Assembly: GCF_008831285.2 (NCBI RefSeq)
Contig: NC_045138.2
Location: 8,897,205-8,961,204, forward strand
Direction: 5' to 3'
Source: Nymphaea colorata
Taxonomy: Eukaryota > Streptophyta > Magnoliopsida > Nymphaeales > Nymphaeaceae
Length of the DNA: 64,000 bases
Positions 1 to 11,900 of this stretch are shown here, piece after piece (within the stretch, counting starts at the first letter, position 1; each line of letters starts with the position of its first letter). The notes below the pieces were generated by a model. That model had not been told where the DNA came from and made no database searches. It saw only the letters and a list, made by a program, of their open reading frames with translations. The position numbers and the translations under genes were made by a program.

Positions 1-244
1 ATCCACAAAACAGCAAATTTCTGAAAACCCAAACCCCAACCTCAATCCGAACAGAGCGGACTGCTCATCCCACGCAACCTCCACTCTTCTGGCGTCCTCT
101 TCACCTGCCACTTCCCATCACCAACCTTTGTTGGCGTCCTCTTCACTGCCAGTTTGCCACTTCCCAGTGGCGATGGCAGATTCCTCATCCCCCGCAACCT
201 CCACTTACTCTCCCTCCCCACAACTTTCCCTCTCTACCGCCTTC

Positions 245-452
245 GACCTAACCTCTATTTTTTTTTAGATAGTCGGGTTTATCGGGCCGCCGACGGTAAC
301 ATGTTCAAGCCCGAACCCGGCCCGTTAAAGTAACGGGTCGGTCGAGCCCGATAAAACGGGCCCGATAACTAATTTTTCTAAGCCCAGGCCTGGGCCCGAA
401 CCGGGTCGGGTATCGGGTACCTGGCGGCGGCCCGGCCCTGTGCCCAGGCTTA
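245..452. repeat. GC-rich hAT-like terminal fragment
   Basis: The stretch is a run of GGCCCG/CGGGCC motifs and ends at about 452 in the complement of TAAGCCTGGGCACAGGGCC. That resembles the ends of plant non-autonomous hAT elements (inference from general pattern). No open frame is credible and no clear target duplication was found. Bases 1-244 are C-rich with no recognisable gene. Confidence 0.4.
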
Positions 453-454
453 CG

Positions 455-683
455 TACCGGTTTATACGATTCAGTTATAAACGAGTCGAGTCGAGTTTAA
501 ACGAGTCGAGTCGAGTTTAAACGAGTCGAGTTCTTGAAACTCGAACTCGACTCGTTTATAGTTTCGAGTTTAAGTGTGAGCTCGAACTCGACTCATTTAT
601 AAATGAGTCGAGCTCGAGCCGAGCTTTCTCGAGCGAGTTCGAGTCGAGCCCGAGTTGGCTCGACTCGTTGTGCAGCCCTACTC
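455..683. repeat. CTCGA-rich hAT-like terminus with 20-bp tandem repeat
   Basis: A 20-bp unit beginning ACGAGTCGAG is repeated two and a half times at 481-530. It is followed by many CTCGA/TCGAG motifs and a right end at 662-683 whose complement begins TAGGGCTGCACAACGAGTCG, a typical plant hAT end. The matching left terminus is not obvious, so the element is partial or merged with the GC-rich block to its left. Confidence 0.45.
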
Positions 684-784
684 GTGACGTCTTGATCTTG
701 GAGGGCATTGTTAAATTGTGTGAGCAAAATAATGTTCGAGTTAAAAATTTCTACCACCAATCCATGTAGCTCGCCAACAAAAAC

Positions 785-1161
785 ACTGATCTCCTCCATA
801 GTAGGCCATTTAAGATGCTCCTACCAACCCAATTATCAACCCAGAACCGAATGTTCCCCTCGTCAATACTCTACTTGACATGATGAGCAAGGCCGTGTCA
901 AGACTTTCATATATCAGGGAAGAACTAGGATGCCCAAGGACGGCCACTGAGGGACCAAAGGCTATGGAAATATGAGTATTTACAATGCATGATCTTAGCC
1001 CATGTTGCTTCTTTTTGTTAAGTTTGGGTGCCCAAAGGCCTCTTCTTGCTATAGACATCTCTTCTATGCTCATGAGGCCCACACCTTCCTCCTCAATGGA
1101 CCAACAAATAGTGTTCCATGCAACATAGTGACTGTCATGTCCATCTCTGTTACCTACCCAT
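785..1161 (-). pseudogene. LINE reverse transcriptase, C-terminal part (split by Copia-A)
   Basis: The minus strand reads FLWVGNRDG, then VAWNTICW, EEGVGLMSIEEM and ARRGLWAPKL. This matches the region after the RT domain of plant L1-type LINEs, usually FLWG...WVAWDKIC...GGLGLRSLEEMN. It is the downstream half of the LINE whose RT lies at 14935-15870. Removing Copia-A and one copy of its AGAAA target duplication joins the two halves in frame across the FLW motif. The frame decays below about 840, and 684-784 holds nothing recognisable. Confidence 0.75.
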
Positions 1162-1166
1162 AGAAA

Positions 1167-1537
1167 TGTTAACGAAATTGGTAAGGAGGATAAGGACAAC
1201 AAATCCACTGGAGAGAAATCGACAATCAGAAAATGGATGTCGAGCTGGTAACAAAAGGTTGTGATCGAATGAGAAAAGTAGAAAAAACAGAAAATAAGAA
1301 AAGGCAACAATCTTGGGATAAAATGAAGTTTTCATCTAATCTAGGCAAGAACGATCTTGCATGTGATAATAAGTAATTTCTTTCCCTATAAAAGGGACTC
1401 GACTCTATCATTGTACTATCATCTTCTTAACAAGAAAACAAAGTCTGAGTGCCTTCTGGTTGTGGACGTAGGCTTCATCTAAGCCAAACCACGTTAATTT
1501 TTGCCTTCCTCGTTACTCTCCTTACGTGTGTTCTTTA
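1167..1537 (+). repeat. Copia-A 5' LTR
   Basis: 371 bp with a TATA-like CTATAAAAGGG near 1387. It matches the 3' copy at 14555-14929 throughout with scattered substitutions. The LTR ends in TA rather than CA. The primer site abuts it at 1538. Confidence 0.93.
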
Positions 1538-1549
1538 TGGTATCAGAGC
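1538..1549 (+). other. Copia-A primer binding site
   Basis: TGGTATCAGAGC, complementary to the 3' end of plant initiator-Met tRNA, lies directly after the 5' LTR. Confidence 0.9.
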
Positions 1550-1660
1550 ACTAAAATTGATCGCCTCCTATTGCTGAAACAGAGGAAGAACAGAGGAAGT
1601 TATGTGGGTTTGTTCACGACAATGTTTATTGCTAGCGTTGTCAAAATCGATCACTCTAGC

Positions 1661-2064
1661 TGTAACAACCCGATCCACTCCTAAGCTCGGGCCCCTGGTT
1701 CGGCGGACCCAACCCTCCCCCTAGCAGTTTTGGCTTCAACCTCAAAAAGGCTAGGAACCAAGACAATTATCTCTTTAATGACCCCCTTTATAAGCCCTTG
1801 AAGATCTCTCACAATCATCAATACGGAACTAAATTTCTAGGGTGTTACAATCCACCCCCCTTAAGGCACACGCGTCCACACATGTGGGACCCTAGGTCCG
1901 AGTGTTGAACCAACTCTGATACCATTATAACAACCCGACCCACTCCTATGCTTGGGCCCCGGGTTCGGTGGACCAGGACAATCATCTCTTTAATGACCCC
2001 CTTTATAAGCCCTTAAAGTTCTCTCACAATCTTCAATACGAGACTAAATTTCTGGGGTGTTACA
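1661..2064 (-). mobile_element. TRIM (terminal-repeat retrotransposon in miniature)
   Basis: A 404-bp element with terminal repeats at 1661-1849 and 1926-2064, ending TGTAACA...TGTTACA, flanked by CTAGC (1656-1660 and 2065-2069). On the minus strand an initiator-Met-type primer site (TGGTATCAGAGTTGG) follows the repeat ending at 1926. A purine tract AAGGGGGGTGGAT precedes the other repeat, and a TATA-like CTTATAAAGG sits in the repeats. There is no coding capacity. The 1661-1849 copy has about 50 extra bp. I saw no 5S rRNA-like block, so I do not call it Cassandra. Confidence 0.88.
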
Positions 2065-2194
2065 CTAGCTATCGAACAGAAGTTCAAACAATTCCTGAAT
2101 GTCTGTAGATTTTTCCTGTGCATTCGTAGAATTTTTGGAGGTTCGAGGAGGTAGCACTTGATTTTTGAAGCGTCGCTAGTCGAGAAACAGAAGG

Positions 2195-5100
2195 CAATGT
2201 TGTAAAACACGTATCGTAAGCTGTATCAGTCGGACTTTAAGATATGTCATATCGTAAAATATCATAACGTATCGTAACCGTATCGTAATTTTTTTTAAAA
2301 TTTATTAATAAATCAGAAAAAATAAAAAAATAAAAAAATCAGAAAAAATCAGAAAAATTAAAAATAATAAATTTTTTATAGAAAACATGTTTGAGATAAT
2401 GATAGACTAATTATTGCTATACACTTGTTCATCATTCATAGACATCAAAATTCATAACAATATCATTCAACAAAGCATAAGCCATAAAGTGATAAAACAT
2501 TCAAGTGTTCAACAACCATAGATTCATAACTCTTAAGTCGTTCGAAACATCTAAAATGAAAACACTCTTGACTTGACTCTCATTCATGATTCATCATTGA
2601 TAATCTTCATAATCTTCATCATCTTCATCTTCTTCTTCATCTTCATTGTCAAGAATTGGAAGATCCTCACCAACATATTCAGCACCAGCAGTGTCAGTAG
2701 CAGACTCTCCTTCATCAACAAAGCCTTTTGTTGCTTCAACTTCAATTTTGAAGCATTCAAGATCTTCATCATCAAATATTGTAGCTGGTTCTTCCTCAAT
2801 CCATGGCTCTAGATTGTCAAAATTTTTCAAGCTGATAGGATCGAACTGAGATGTGTGCTTCCTTGCTAATGATTTTTCTAATTGTCTATGTTAAATAAGA
2901 GAAAACTTGTTAATATATAATTTCATATAAATATATTGTACAAAAAATGTAAACATTAAGTTATATGCCTATATTCTTTTTTTTGCTATGGATATGTTGG
3001 AACACACTTTAGTTCCTTTCACATCCACCAGCACTGGATGTCTGGCTAAGGACTTTGATTGCAAAACGTGCTAGGTTTGGATAATCAAACTCATACCTAT
3101 TCCACCACAAATCTAAACAAAAATATAACAAATCAATGTGAAAGTTTTAAAAGAATCAAATGTAACAAATGCAAAGTAAATTAAGAATTTCTATGTATTT
3201 ACCTGGACGCATGGTTGTCCTAACTCGAATGGCGACAGGTTGTCCCATGTTTTGAAAACAAGTATCATATAGATCCAACTCATTGTACACATCATCTTGT
3301 TCTCTAGAATCTGCCACTAACACGTTAATACAATCCAACAAACCACCTAAGACTTCTCTGTCCTTCTTAAATGTAGGAGAAAATCTAATTGCAGGATTTA
3401 GATAGTAAGCTGTTGCATGAAGAGGTTGATGAAGCTGTCAAGTCCACCTTTTATCTATAATCTTCCATATGGGCATATATAACTTTTTCTTTTCTTTCAA
3501 GTTGTCTCGAATTGCCTCTTTTGCTTTATCCATAGCCTCATATAAGTACCCTATGGAAGGTCTATCTTCGCTGTCACCTAACCTGAGAACTTTAACTAGT
3601 GGAACACAACCTTCAATAGCTTCACACATGATTCCCAAAATTCGTTATTGAATACAATATCCACACTAAAGAAGCATTTCTTTTATGAGCATGTGGATAT
3701 GCAGCTAATTCTTCATTAGCGAACATCTGCCTCAAAGAAGTTCTTTGTTTCACTACACTCTGCACAGTCAATACATTTGTGGCAAATCTAGTTTATGCAG
3801 GTCGTATTAATTCAACTCTTTTTGTAAACTTTCTCATCAAACTCAATACATATACATGATTATAGATAAATTTTGTTACTTCTTGACATTGGTTATTGGC
3901 TGATTTCATATGATGCATCTCATTAAGATCTTGAAGCATTAGATTAACACAATGAGTGGCACATGGACTCCAAAAAAATGTTCTATACTTTTGAAATAAC
4001 AAATCTCTTGCAACTCTATAATTTGTAGCATTATCTATAATAAACTACATAATGTTTGCAGGTCCAATTTCTTGTACGACATTATCAAAAACATTGAACA
4101 AAATCTTAGCAGTCTTAGGAGCATCAGATAAGTCAAGAGATTTCAAGAACATTGTACCTTTAGGGCAATAAACAAGAAAATTTACAAGTGTTCTTGACCT
4201 TGTATCAGTCCATTCATTTGACATAATGGAACAACATGTTTCCTTCCAACATAATTTCAACTCATCTCAATGTTCAGACACTTCTTTGATCGTATCCTGA
4301 AGAATTTTGCCCATCAACTGATGATATGATGGCATTGTGAATCCGAGGCCTATAGAAGCAATTGCATCTGCCATTGCTTGGAATTGAAAAGAATTAGCTG
4401 CATTAAATTGAATACATACATCATAAAACCATTTCTCTACCATCTTTTGTAAATGATATAACATATTTTTAGATGTCATAGCAGCATGAATCTGCGGCTG
4501 ACCACCTTAGTATATGAAGGAAAAAAAAATCTTAATAGAACCAACACTAGACCTACCAGTAGGCACTCTACCACTAGGTGGTCGCATACCAGCCTAGCCC
4601 TAATATCTGTTGTGCCTCTTCTCTTCTTTCCCGTTATGCCAGATCGACCTCCTTCATACATGATCCCTTTTTCTTTACGAACTCTACCTCTTGAGGTCTC
4701 CAAATCTGTTCTTAGACTGCTATCATCTTCATCGTCACATTCATAAGCTTCTTCCTCTTCTTCTTCATCTTCCAAAGGCTCATTATAGCTTACATCTGCC
4801 TCTTCAATTTCTTTTTGTATCCTCTTTTGACGTAAAACATGAAGCGTATCTAAACATTGCTAACGCACAAATGGAGGCAAAGGTTTGTTTGGTCCTCCAA
4901 TACAAGGAGACATCTTTGGAGGTCCCTGCCAAATGGTGTTTCATTCTACTAATCCCTCCTGAAAGTGTTTTATTCTCCTCCACCCTTTCGCACCATTGCC
5001 ATGTAGGATCCATATCTTCAAAAAAAAAAAAAAAGAAATCCTATGGTAAACTTAATGAAAAACATTCAAAATCTTTCAATCTATGATTGTATGTAAAAAA

Positions 5101-5559
5101 TTATGAATATATGATAAAAACATGAGATTTCATATCTTACCAAGAAGAAATGAAGAAAACCCTTTTCCTCCCAACGAAAATCAATCACCTACGCACAAAT
5201 CGACCCCTTAATCTTCGATTTCATGGTGAAAATCAACTTTTTGATGGTGAAAATGGACGATCGCCCTCCTTGACGGCAGTATCCGAGCATGAGAAATGAA
5301 GAACGCAGGGTATTTTTCAAAAAGAAGTCAAATAAGTAGGTCGCAGGTGGATTTTTGTGAAATCAGCCCGTATCATACGATACGGGGTGTATCACTCTGT
5401 ATTGTATGATACGAGCCCTGTATCGCATGATACGTGCGATACAGGAACGATACACTCCCTATTTACGATACGGGGGGTGTATCGTACTGTACTTTCAAAA
5501 CGGTATGATACGTATCGTACCGTATTTTCAAAACGGTACGATACAACATGGCAACACTG
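2195..5559 (-). mobile_element. hAT-type DNA transposon (BED/DUF659), degraded
   Basis: The short terminal inverted repeats are CAATGTTG at 2195 and CAACACTG ending at 5559. Both ends carry many subterminal copies of CGTATCGTA / TACGATACG (2208-2290 and 5365-5548), the usual transposase-binding arrangement of plant hATs. A decayed transposase lies between them on the minus strand. The insertion sits in the leader of Copia-A. The flanking 8-mers (ACAGAAGG and ATTTCTAC) do not match, so the exact ends are uncertain. Confidence 0.75.
2594..5013 (-). pseudogene. hAT transposase pseudogene
   Basis: Read on the minus strand from about 5013. First comes a BED-finger remnant (DPTWQWCERVEEN, then GGISRMKHHLAG). 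An acidic linker of consecutive E/D residues follows at about 4780-4730. Next is a DUF659-like block with SIMSNEWTDTRSRTLVNFLV and FLKSLDLSDAPKTA (about 4235-4100). A core piece with WSPCATHCVNLMLQDL follows at about 3980-3900, then weaker C-terminal pieces at 3638-3438 and 3341-3156, and an acidic tail near 2830-2600. Several stops and frame changes break it, so it cannot make a full transposase. Family assignment rests on the BED plus DUF659 order of plant hATs. Confidence 0.78.
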
Positions 5560-5684
5560 ATTTCTACCCTTCGTTCCATCGACCGGCATTGTTTCCACAG
5601 TTGATCTCCCACTGCGAGATTACAACAGGAAGAACCTTCATTTTGTTTCGGATTCAACGGTCCCAAGCTCGACCGGATTCGTGA

Positions 5685-6486
5685 TTGGAGTCAGTCGAAA
5701 TCGTTAAAGTTCTGACCGCATCTCCTCCTGCTGTCAAGGTTCCTACATGGTGTCATCTTCCACACTTATTTTTCCTTATCCTTGCACAATCAATGTGTCA
5801 AACTTTGTCTCACTCAAACAGCGAGCTGAGAATTTTCTCCTATAGAAGACACAAATTTTGGCACTGGTTGAGAGCCAAGATCTTCAAGGGTTTTTGACTG
5901 GCGAGGTTGCTGCTCCACCAAAACTTATCGATGATTCTTCTTCTCAAAAACTGGTACCCAATTCCCAATTTACTGCTTGGAAGAAGCCTGATCGCCTAAT
6001 CAAGGGGTGGATAACCAACACGTTGTCTGAAAGTGCTCTTGGCCTAGTTGTTGGCTTTGAGACATCCAAGGATATCTGGAGGGCTCTTATGAATGCCTTT
6101 TCTTGCAAATCACGTGAAAGAGAATTCCATCTCATGCATTTGCTCACTTCGCTTAAGAAGAATGATGACTATGTGGAAGACTATATAGGTAAATTCAAAT
6201 GAATATGCCGACAATCTTTTAGCTATTGGGAAATCTGTTGATGAGGGGGCACAAGTTTATTGGCTACTTCAAAAACTTGGAGAAGGATACGAAGCCTTTA
6301 TTGCATCCATGATTCGATCACCTACACTGCCTTATGAAGAGGTCATTTCTTTTCTTCAAAGTTTTGACTCACGGTTAAAAAGTCTCACTCCTCCCATCAT
6401 GGCAATGACACACTAACAATCAGGACGTGGCCACGGGCATGGACGCGAATATAGAGGACGTGGACACTATCAAAATTGTCCATGAG
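5685..6486 (+). pseudogene. Copia-A gag (UBN2-type)
   Basis: After the hAT insertion, Copia-A resumes with a gag remnant. It contains LVESQDLQGFLTGEV, WKKPDRLIKGWI, SKDIWRALMNAF and DYVEDYIGKF, the usual order of a UBN2-type copia capsid domain. After a frameshift near 6200 it continues with NEYADNLLAIGKSV and a glycine/arginine-rich GRGHGHGREYRGRGHY tract, common before the zinc knuckle. At least one in-frame stop (near 5845) and one frameshift make it non-functional. The start near 5685 is the first ATG upstream of the homology. Confidence 0.75.
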
Positions 6487-6499
6487 AAAATTCCAATCT

Positions 6500-6990
6500 C
6501 TCTTCTAATGGTGATGAGAAGATAAATAAAATCCCTATTGTTTGTTAAATGTGTGGTAAAAAATATTATTCGGCCATCAAGTGTTTTGAACAATTCAATC
6601 ATGCCTATCAAGCCGAAGATGCCCAACAAGCTCTCACCGCTATCACTATTGATGATGCAAATAACTCAGAATGGTTGGCCGATACTAGAGCATCAGCTCA
6701 CATGACTGGGAACCCTTGTAAGATTTCTAAAATCTCTTCTTATTATGGATGTGATCACATTATTGTTGGAGATGGCACATCCATTCCCATAACTCATATT
6801 GATAAAAGTGAAATCGATACGGCGGATCATCAATTCCTCTTTCTCATGTTATATATGTTCCAAAATTAAAGAAAAACTTACTTTTTGTCACCCAACTAAC
6901 TAGTGAGTTATCATATGTTTTTGAAATTTTTTCCTCATGTTGTCTGTCTTATAAGGGACAAGAGAACATGGAAAATAGTGGCACAAGGCA
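6500..6990 (+). pseudogene. Copia-A zinc knuckle and protease region
   Basis: A degraded nucleocapsid knuckle (CGKKYYSAIKCFEQF, with the usual His replaced by Tyr) is followed by the copia protease signature in altered form: WLADTRASAHMTGNP, where an intact element has D-S-G-A. The catalytic D remains but the S and G are changed. The tract ends in stops before the MITE at 7013. Confidence 0.7.
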
Positions 6991-7012
6991 ATAAGAGTGA
7001 TGAAGTTTACAC

Positions 7013-7338
7013 CATAGTCACAGAAAACACTTTTTTTTTTGAAAAAAACACGCTACATTAAATGGTCGTTTGTAATGTGTTGTTTTCACTTTTTTCATTT
7101 TTTCAGTTTCTTTAATGACAAACAGTTTTGTTTTCATTTTCTATATTTTATTTGTCACAAATGTACTTAGCTTTTGATGTTTGTGTTATTAGTTTCTCAC
7201 TTATTTTATTTTTTCTATTTTTAGTGTTTTAAAAATTTTAAAAATTTACCGTATTTTTCCTACTTTTTTCAAGCTCGCGATATTATACCCAAGAAAAACC
7301 TCGCCATTTAAAACTCCGAGATGTTATTTGTGACTATG
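7013..7338. mobile_element. MITE with 8-bp target duplication
   Basis: The 326-bp AT-rich element has inverted ends CATAGTCACAGA...and complement CATAGTCACAAA, flanked by GTTTACAC (7005-7012 and 7339-7346). The 8-bp duplication suggests a hAT-type mobiliser. No coding frame. It interrupts the protease/integrase region of Copia-A. Confidence 0.85.
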
Positions 7339-7379
7339 GTTTACACCATCAGCAAGGCCTGACATACAACATGTTTTTC

Positions 7380-8129
7380 ATCCAGATTTCAGCGTGTTTC
7401 AGAAGAACAATGGCATTTCAGATTAGGAACATCCTCATAATGGCGTTGTGAAACATTTGCAGCAGAAAAATTTGATTGATGTTTGCTCTTCAGTTCCTAG
7501 AACTTCTATTTGTCATAGCTGCCAACTTGGCAAATCGTGTAGGTTGTCGTTTCTTGAATGAGAAAAGAAATCCATTGATCTTTTTGAAAAAAAATCACTC
7601 GGAGTTATGGGGACTAGTGCCTGTTTGTTCTAATTTTGGTTATCGGTACTATGTGAGTTTTATTGATGAGCATTCTAGATTCACTTGGCTATATCCCTCG
7701 AAGCCCAAATCTGATTTTTTTGTCTGTTTTCAGCATTTCTAGAAATTTGTTGAGACACAATTTAATAAAAGGAAAAAAGTTTTTCAATCGGATTAAGGAG
7801 GAGAATATAAAAGTACAAAATTTAGAGATCATCTAAAGTCTCTTGGAGCAAAACAACAATTTTCTTGTCCGTACACTAAACAACAAAATGGTATGGCAGA
7901 AAGAAAACATTGAAACATCACGGAATGGAGTTTGACCATGATGTTGCACACCAAAGTTCTCAAGCGTTTTTTGTTTGAAGCCTTTAGCAGTGCTGTTTTT
8001 CTCATTAATAGGCTACCATCGTCTTCTCTTAAGATGGATTCTCCTTACTTGAAGCTTTTTGGGCAGCATCCTAAATATGACTTTCTTCGTGTTTTTGAAT
8101 GGCGATGTTTCCCTTACATGAGAGATTAT
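7380..8129 (+). pseudogene. Copia-A integrase (interrupted by Copia-N)
   Basis: Recognisable pieces are the pre-integrase region ending SCQLGKSCR-like, then HSELWGLVPV, YYVSFIDEHSRFTWLYPSK, a core block with QSD*GGEYKS, QQNGMAERKH, and FEAFSSAVFLINRLPSS. These are the ordered landmarks of a copia integrase core. Several stops interrupt it. The frame runs into Copia-N at 8130 and resumes after 12577 with KLEPRPLLCVFLGYSESQKG, the normal continuation. Confidence 0.8.
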
Positions 8130-8300
8130 TATTAAGATGTGTTTATATTCAGTTTTAGGTTTAAGAGGGTACTTTTGTAAATAACTTTTCCTTTAGATGG
8201 TTCTCTTGTATCTTCTCTCTCTCTCCCCTCTAGTCTATATAAAGAGGAGTTAGGGCAGATTTCGAGGTTAATCAAAGTATAATCTTCTCCTAATTTATCA
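8130..8300 (+). repeat. Copia-N 5' LTR
   Basis: 171 bp with a TATA-like CTATATAAAGAGG near 8235 and ending ATTTATCA. It differs from the 3' copy at three positions that I can count. Confidence 0.92.
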
Positions 8301-8916
8301 TGGTATCAGAGCTCCAGCCGCCTCCTCCTCAGCGCGTCGTCGCTGATTGAGCGGCGCCAGCCGCTGCCTGATCACGACCGTCGTTGCTCTTCCGCCCGTC
8401 GCTCGTGTCCGCCCATCTCCACCCGTCACCCGCCGCTTGCATCGTTGCTTCTCCGTCCGTCGCCGCCTGCCCACGACCGTCATCGCCCATCGCCGCCTGC
8501 TCGCGTCATCGCCCGCCGCCGTCTGATCGCGTCTCCACGCAGCATCGCCCGCCGCCGCCTTCTCGCGCCCTCGCCCGCCGCTGCCTGCTCGCGTTTCGCA
8601 GCATCTCCACCCGTTGCTGCCATCTTCACCCGTCGTTTCTGCCTGCTTCGCTGCTACCCTGCACCGTCGCTGCTTTCCACCACTGCTTCGCTGTCGTCTC
8701 TGGTATCTCTCTTCGTTCTTCTTCGTCGGCTTGTGTCTGATCAGCGTTGTCAGCTTTGTTATTACCTCCTCTTCCAACCGATCAGACTTATGGATTACTT
8801 CGTGCGTTTGACTGCTATTGCTCGATGATCAGCATGTTGTCTTTACATATGTGATTATATTCCTTGTTGCCTGCACTTCTTATTCCGTGGCTCGGTGTCC
8901 TCCTTTGTGTTGAAAG
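8301..8916 (+). promoter_or_regulatory. Copia-N primer site and untranslated leader
   Basis: The initiator-Met primer site TGGTATCAGAGC occupies 8301-8312. The rest is a C-rich leader with many CGCCGCC/CGTCGC repeats. Several long frames exist here on both strands only because stop codons are rare in such sequence. The true gag ATG follows at 8917. Confidence 0.75.
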
Positions 8917-11900
8917 ATGTCTGAAATTAGTAGTGGAGCTAATACCTCTTCCTTTGCATCGTCGGGAGAGATGAAGAGTTCCCCATTTTCCAGCATTATC
9001 ACCAAAATGGATGGGGGAAATTACGAGATGTGGGCCATGCAAGTAAAAAGAACCTTGATCGCTCATGAGAAGGAACATCTCATATTGGAGCCCGAGCCCG
9101 TACAGAAGGTAGGAAAATATACTACTTGGTTTAAAGATAATTCGTTGGTTATGGTATGGATTGTTGGTACTCTTTCTCAAGACATTGCAAATGAAGTCTT
9201 GCATAAGGAAAGTGCAAAGGATATGTGGGATTCCCTTGCAGCCACCTATTCCCAAGCAAGGAATGAAACAAGAATTATGCAGTTTCATCATGATATTCAT
9301 CAGATGCGACAAGATGGTCGACCTCTTCATACTTATTATTCTAGTCTCAAGTCCATGTTTGAGAGACTAAATAGCTACTTTCCTGCATGTAAGTGTGAAC
9401 AACAAAAGGCATATAGAGATATGCTTATGGCAGGTGTATTTCTTTCTGGATTAGACTCTGTTTATGAATCAGCAAAGAATCAGATGCTCACTAGTCCCTC
9501 GATTCCTCCTATTGATGAGGCTTATAGTAGGCTAAGCAGAATTCCAATCCCTGCGTCGACTGTTCTTGATACCACTTCTGCTATGCTTGCTACTCGTGGC
9601 AGAGGTGGGTCCTTCTTTGCCAGAGGACGAGAATACCGTGGTCGTGGCAATACCACTTCTCGCCCAGTATGTCAGTTTTGTCATCGCATTGGTCACACTG
9701 TGGATAAGTGTTGGCAGAAACATGGTCGTCCAGCTGTTGCAAATCAGACTGTATTTACTGATCCTCCAGAGCAGCCTAAGACTCAACATACTGTTTCCTC
9801 CAGTGAGATACGTGCAGATGATATTATCTCTCAGTTGAGAAACTTGATTGGTGATAGAACTCAACAAGCACCTGATCCGACCACCTCTACTATCACTACT
9901 GCTGCCAGTGCGTCTTCATCTGGTATGTATTCTGACTATACTCCTGCTACTGACACTACAGATTGGCTCATCGATTCGGGTGCATCGACACATCTCTGTG
10001 GAGACAAGGCCCAGTTTACTTCTTATGTCCCTACTCCACCTGGTCGCTTGGTTATTCTAGCAGATGGCAAATATTCTCCAGTTGTTGGACATGGAGAGGT
10101 CCAACTTACTTCATCATTGTCGTTGCAACATGTTCTTCATGCACCAGAATTCCCACATAGCCCACTGTCTATCAGTCAGATTACCAGAGATTTAAACTGT
10201 CGTGCGATATTTGACTCCTCTTCTCTTGTGTTTCAGGATATACTGACGGGCAGAGACTTGTTTTCTGTTCCACCTCGTGTTTTTGGATGTGTTGCCTTTG
10301 TTCAGTTGCTTGGTCCTGGGAGAGATAAGTTGTCTCCTCGGGCCATCAAAACGATCTTTGTTGGTTATTCCCGCACTCAAAAGGGATATCGATGTTATGA
10401 TCCTTCTACTCGTCGATATTATGTGAGTGCTGATGTTACATTCTTTAAGTCAACCTCTTTCTTCTCCCCAAATGGAACTCAATTAAGGGCGCCTGAAGTG
10501 AATGATGAAGTCCATTTTCCTCTACCTCTCATGAGTTGTCCAAAACCAGTTGATTCACACTTTGGGGCTGTCTACCAACGTCGTACTAAACCTGTTGCGC
10601 CTGCTCACTGTGCACCTGTGCCTTCACCCAACACGCCCAAGGTCATTCCTGACACAAACTCTGCTGACAATTTTTTATGTAATGATGACATAGGAGAATG
10701 TCACGAGCAGGTTCATGCTCCTAATGAACTTGATATGCCCATTGCTCAAAGGAAAGGCAAACGCAGTTGCACTTTGCATCCTATCTCTGGTCACTTATCC
10801 ATGGATAGACTCACTCCTATGTACCGACAGTTTGTCAAGGGGCTGTCGGCTATTGCTCTTCCACAGAATCCCATGGATGCTCTCTCTGATCCAAAATGGG
10901 CTGCAGCTATGCAAGAAGAGATGGATGCTCTTCAGTCTAGAGGCACCTGGACCCTTGTTACTCCTTCAGCTGATGCCGCCATTGTTGGTTGCAGATGGGT
11001 CTTTACTATCAAATACAGAGCGGATGGCAGCCTTGACAGATATAAGGCTCGTCTGGTTGCTAAAGGCTATACCCAAACTTATGGGGTTGATTATTATGAT
11101 ACCTTCTCTCCTGTGGCACGACATGCTTCTTTACGGATTCTCCTTGCTGTGGCTGTCAGCAAGAATTGGTCCCTATCACAGCTTGATGTCAAAAATGCCT
11201 TTCTCTATGGTGACTTACATGAAGAAGTGTATATGCAGCAACCACCAGGGTTTGTTGCTGAGGGGGAGTGTCAGAAAGTGTGCAGATTGCGAAAGGCGAT
11301 TTATGGTCTGAAACAGAGTCCTCGAGCTTGGTTTCAGAAATTGTCAGAGAATATTGAGAATGAGGGCTTCAGACGTTCTTCGGCCGATCATTCCCTCTTT
11401 GTCAAGAAGACTTCTACAGGTACGGTGATAGTTCTTGTCTATGTTGATGATATCATTGTTACAGGGGATGATGATCAGGGGATTTCCAACATCAAGGATG
11501 TCCTTGGACAACACTTTGTCACCAAGGACCTTGGTGAACTACGTTATTTCCTCGGTATTGAGTTTGCCAGAAATCGAAAGGGTCTTATCATGTGCCAGAG
11601 GAAATACGTTACTGATGTTTTGCAAGAGACAGGGATGCTGGGGTGTCGACCTGCATCCACGCCTATGGATATCAATACCCGCTTATATGATGATGATACT
11701 GAAGATGTTGATGCGAGACAGTATAGAGGGATTGTTGGGAAGCTCCTATACATCACTGTTACTCGACCTGACATTGCCTATGCTGTTAGCAGAGTGAGTC
11801 AATTTATGGATAAGCCCAAGAAAGTTCATTGGGATGCTGCTATGATGATTCTTAGGTATCTAAAGAATTCACCAGGAACGGGACTCTTTCTTTCAGAATG

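Noticed and set aside
481-530. Regulatory operator array
   Set aside because: The 20-bp repeats lie within a hAT-like terminus and are better explained as subterminal transposon repeats.
1661-2064. Possible Cassandra element
   Set aside because: Size and ends fit a TRIM, but I see no 5S rRNA-like internal promoter in the terminal repeats.
8298-8828. Overlapping open frames on both strands, rich in Arg/Ala or Pro/Ser
   Set aside because: They lie in the C-rich repeated leader of Copia-N. Openness follows from composition, with no conserved motif.
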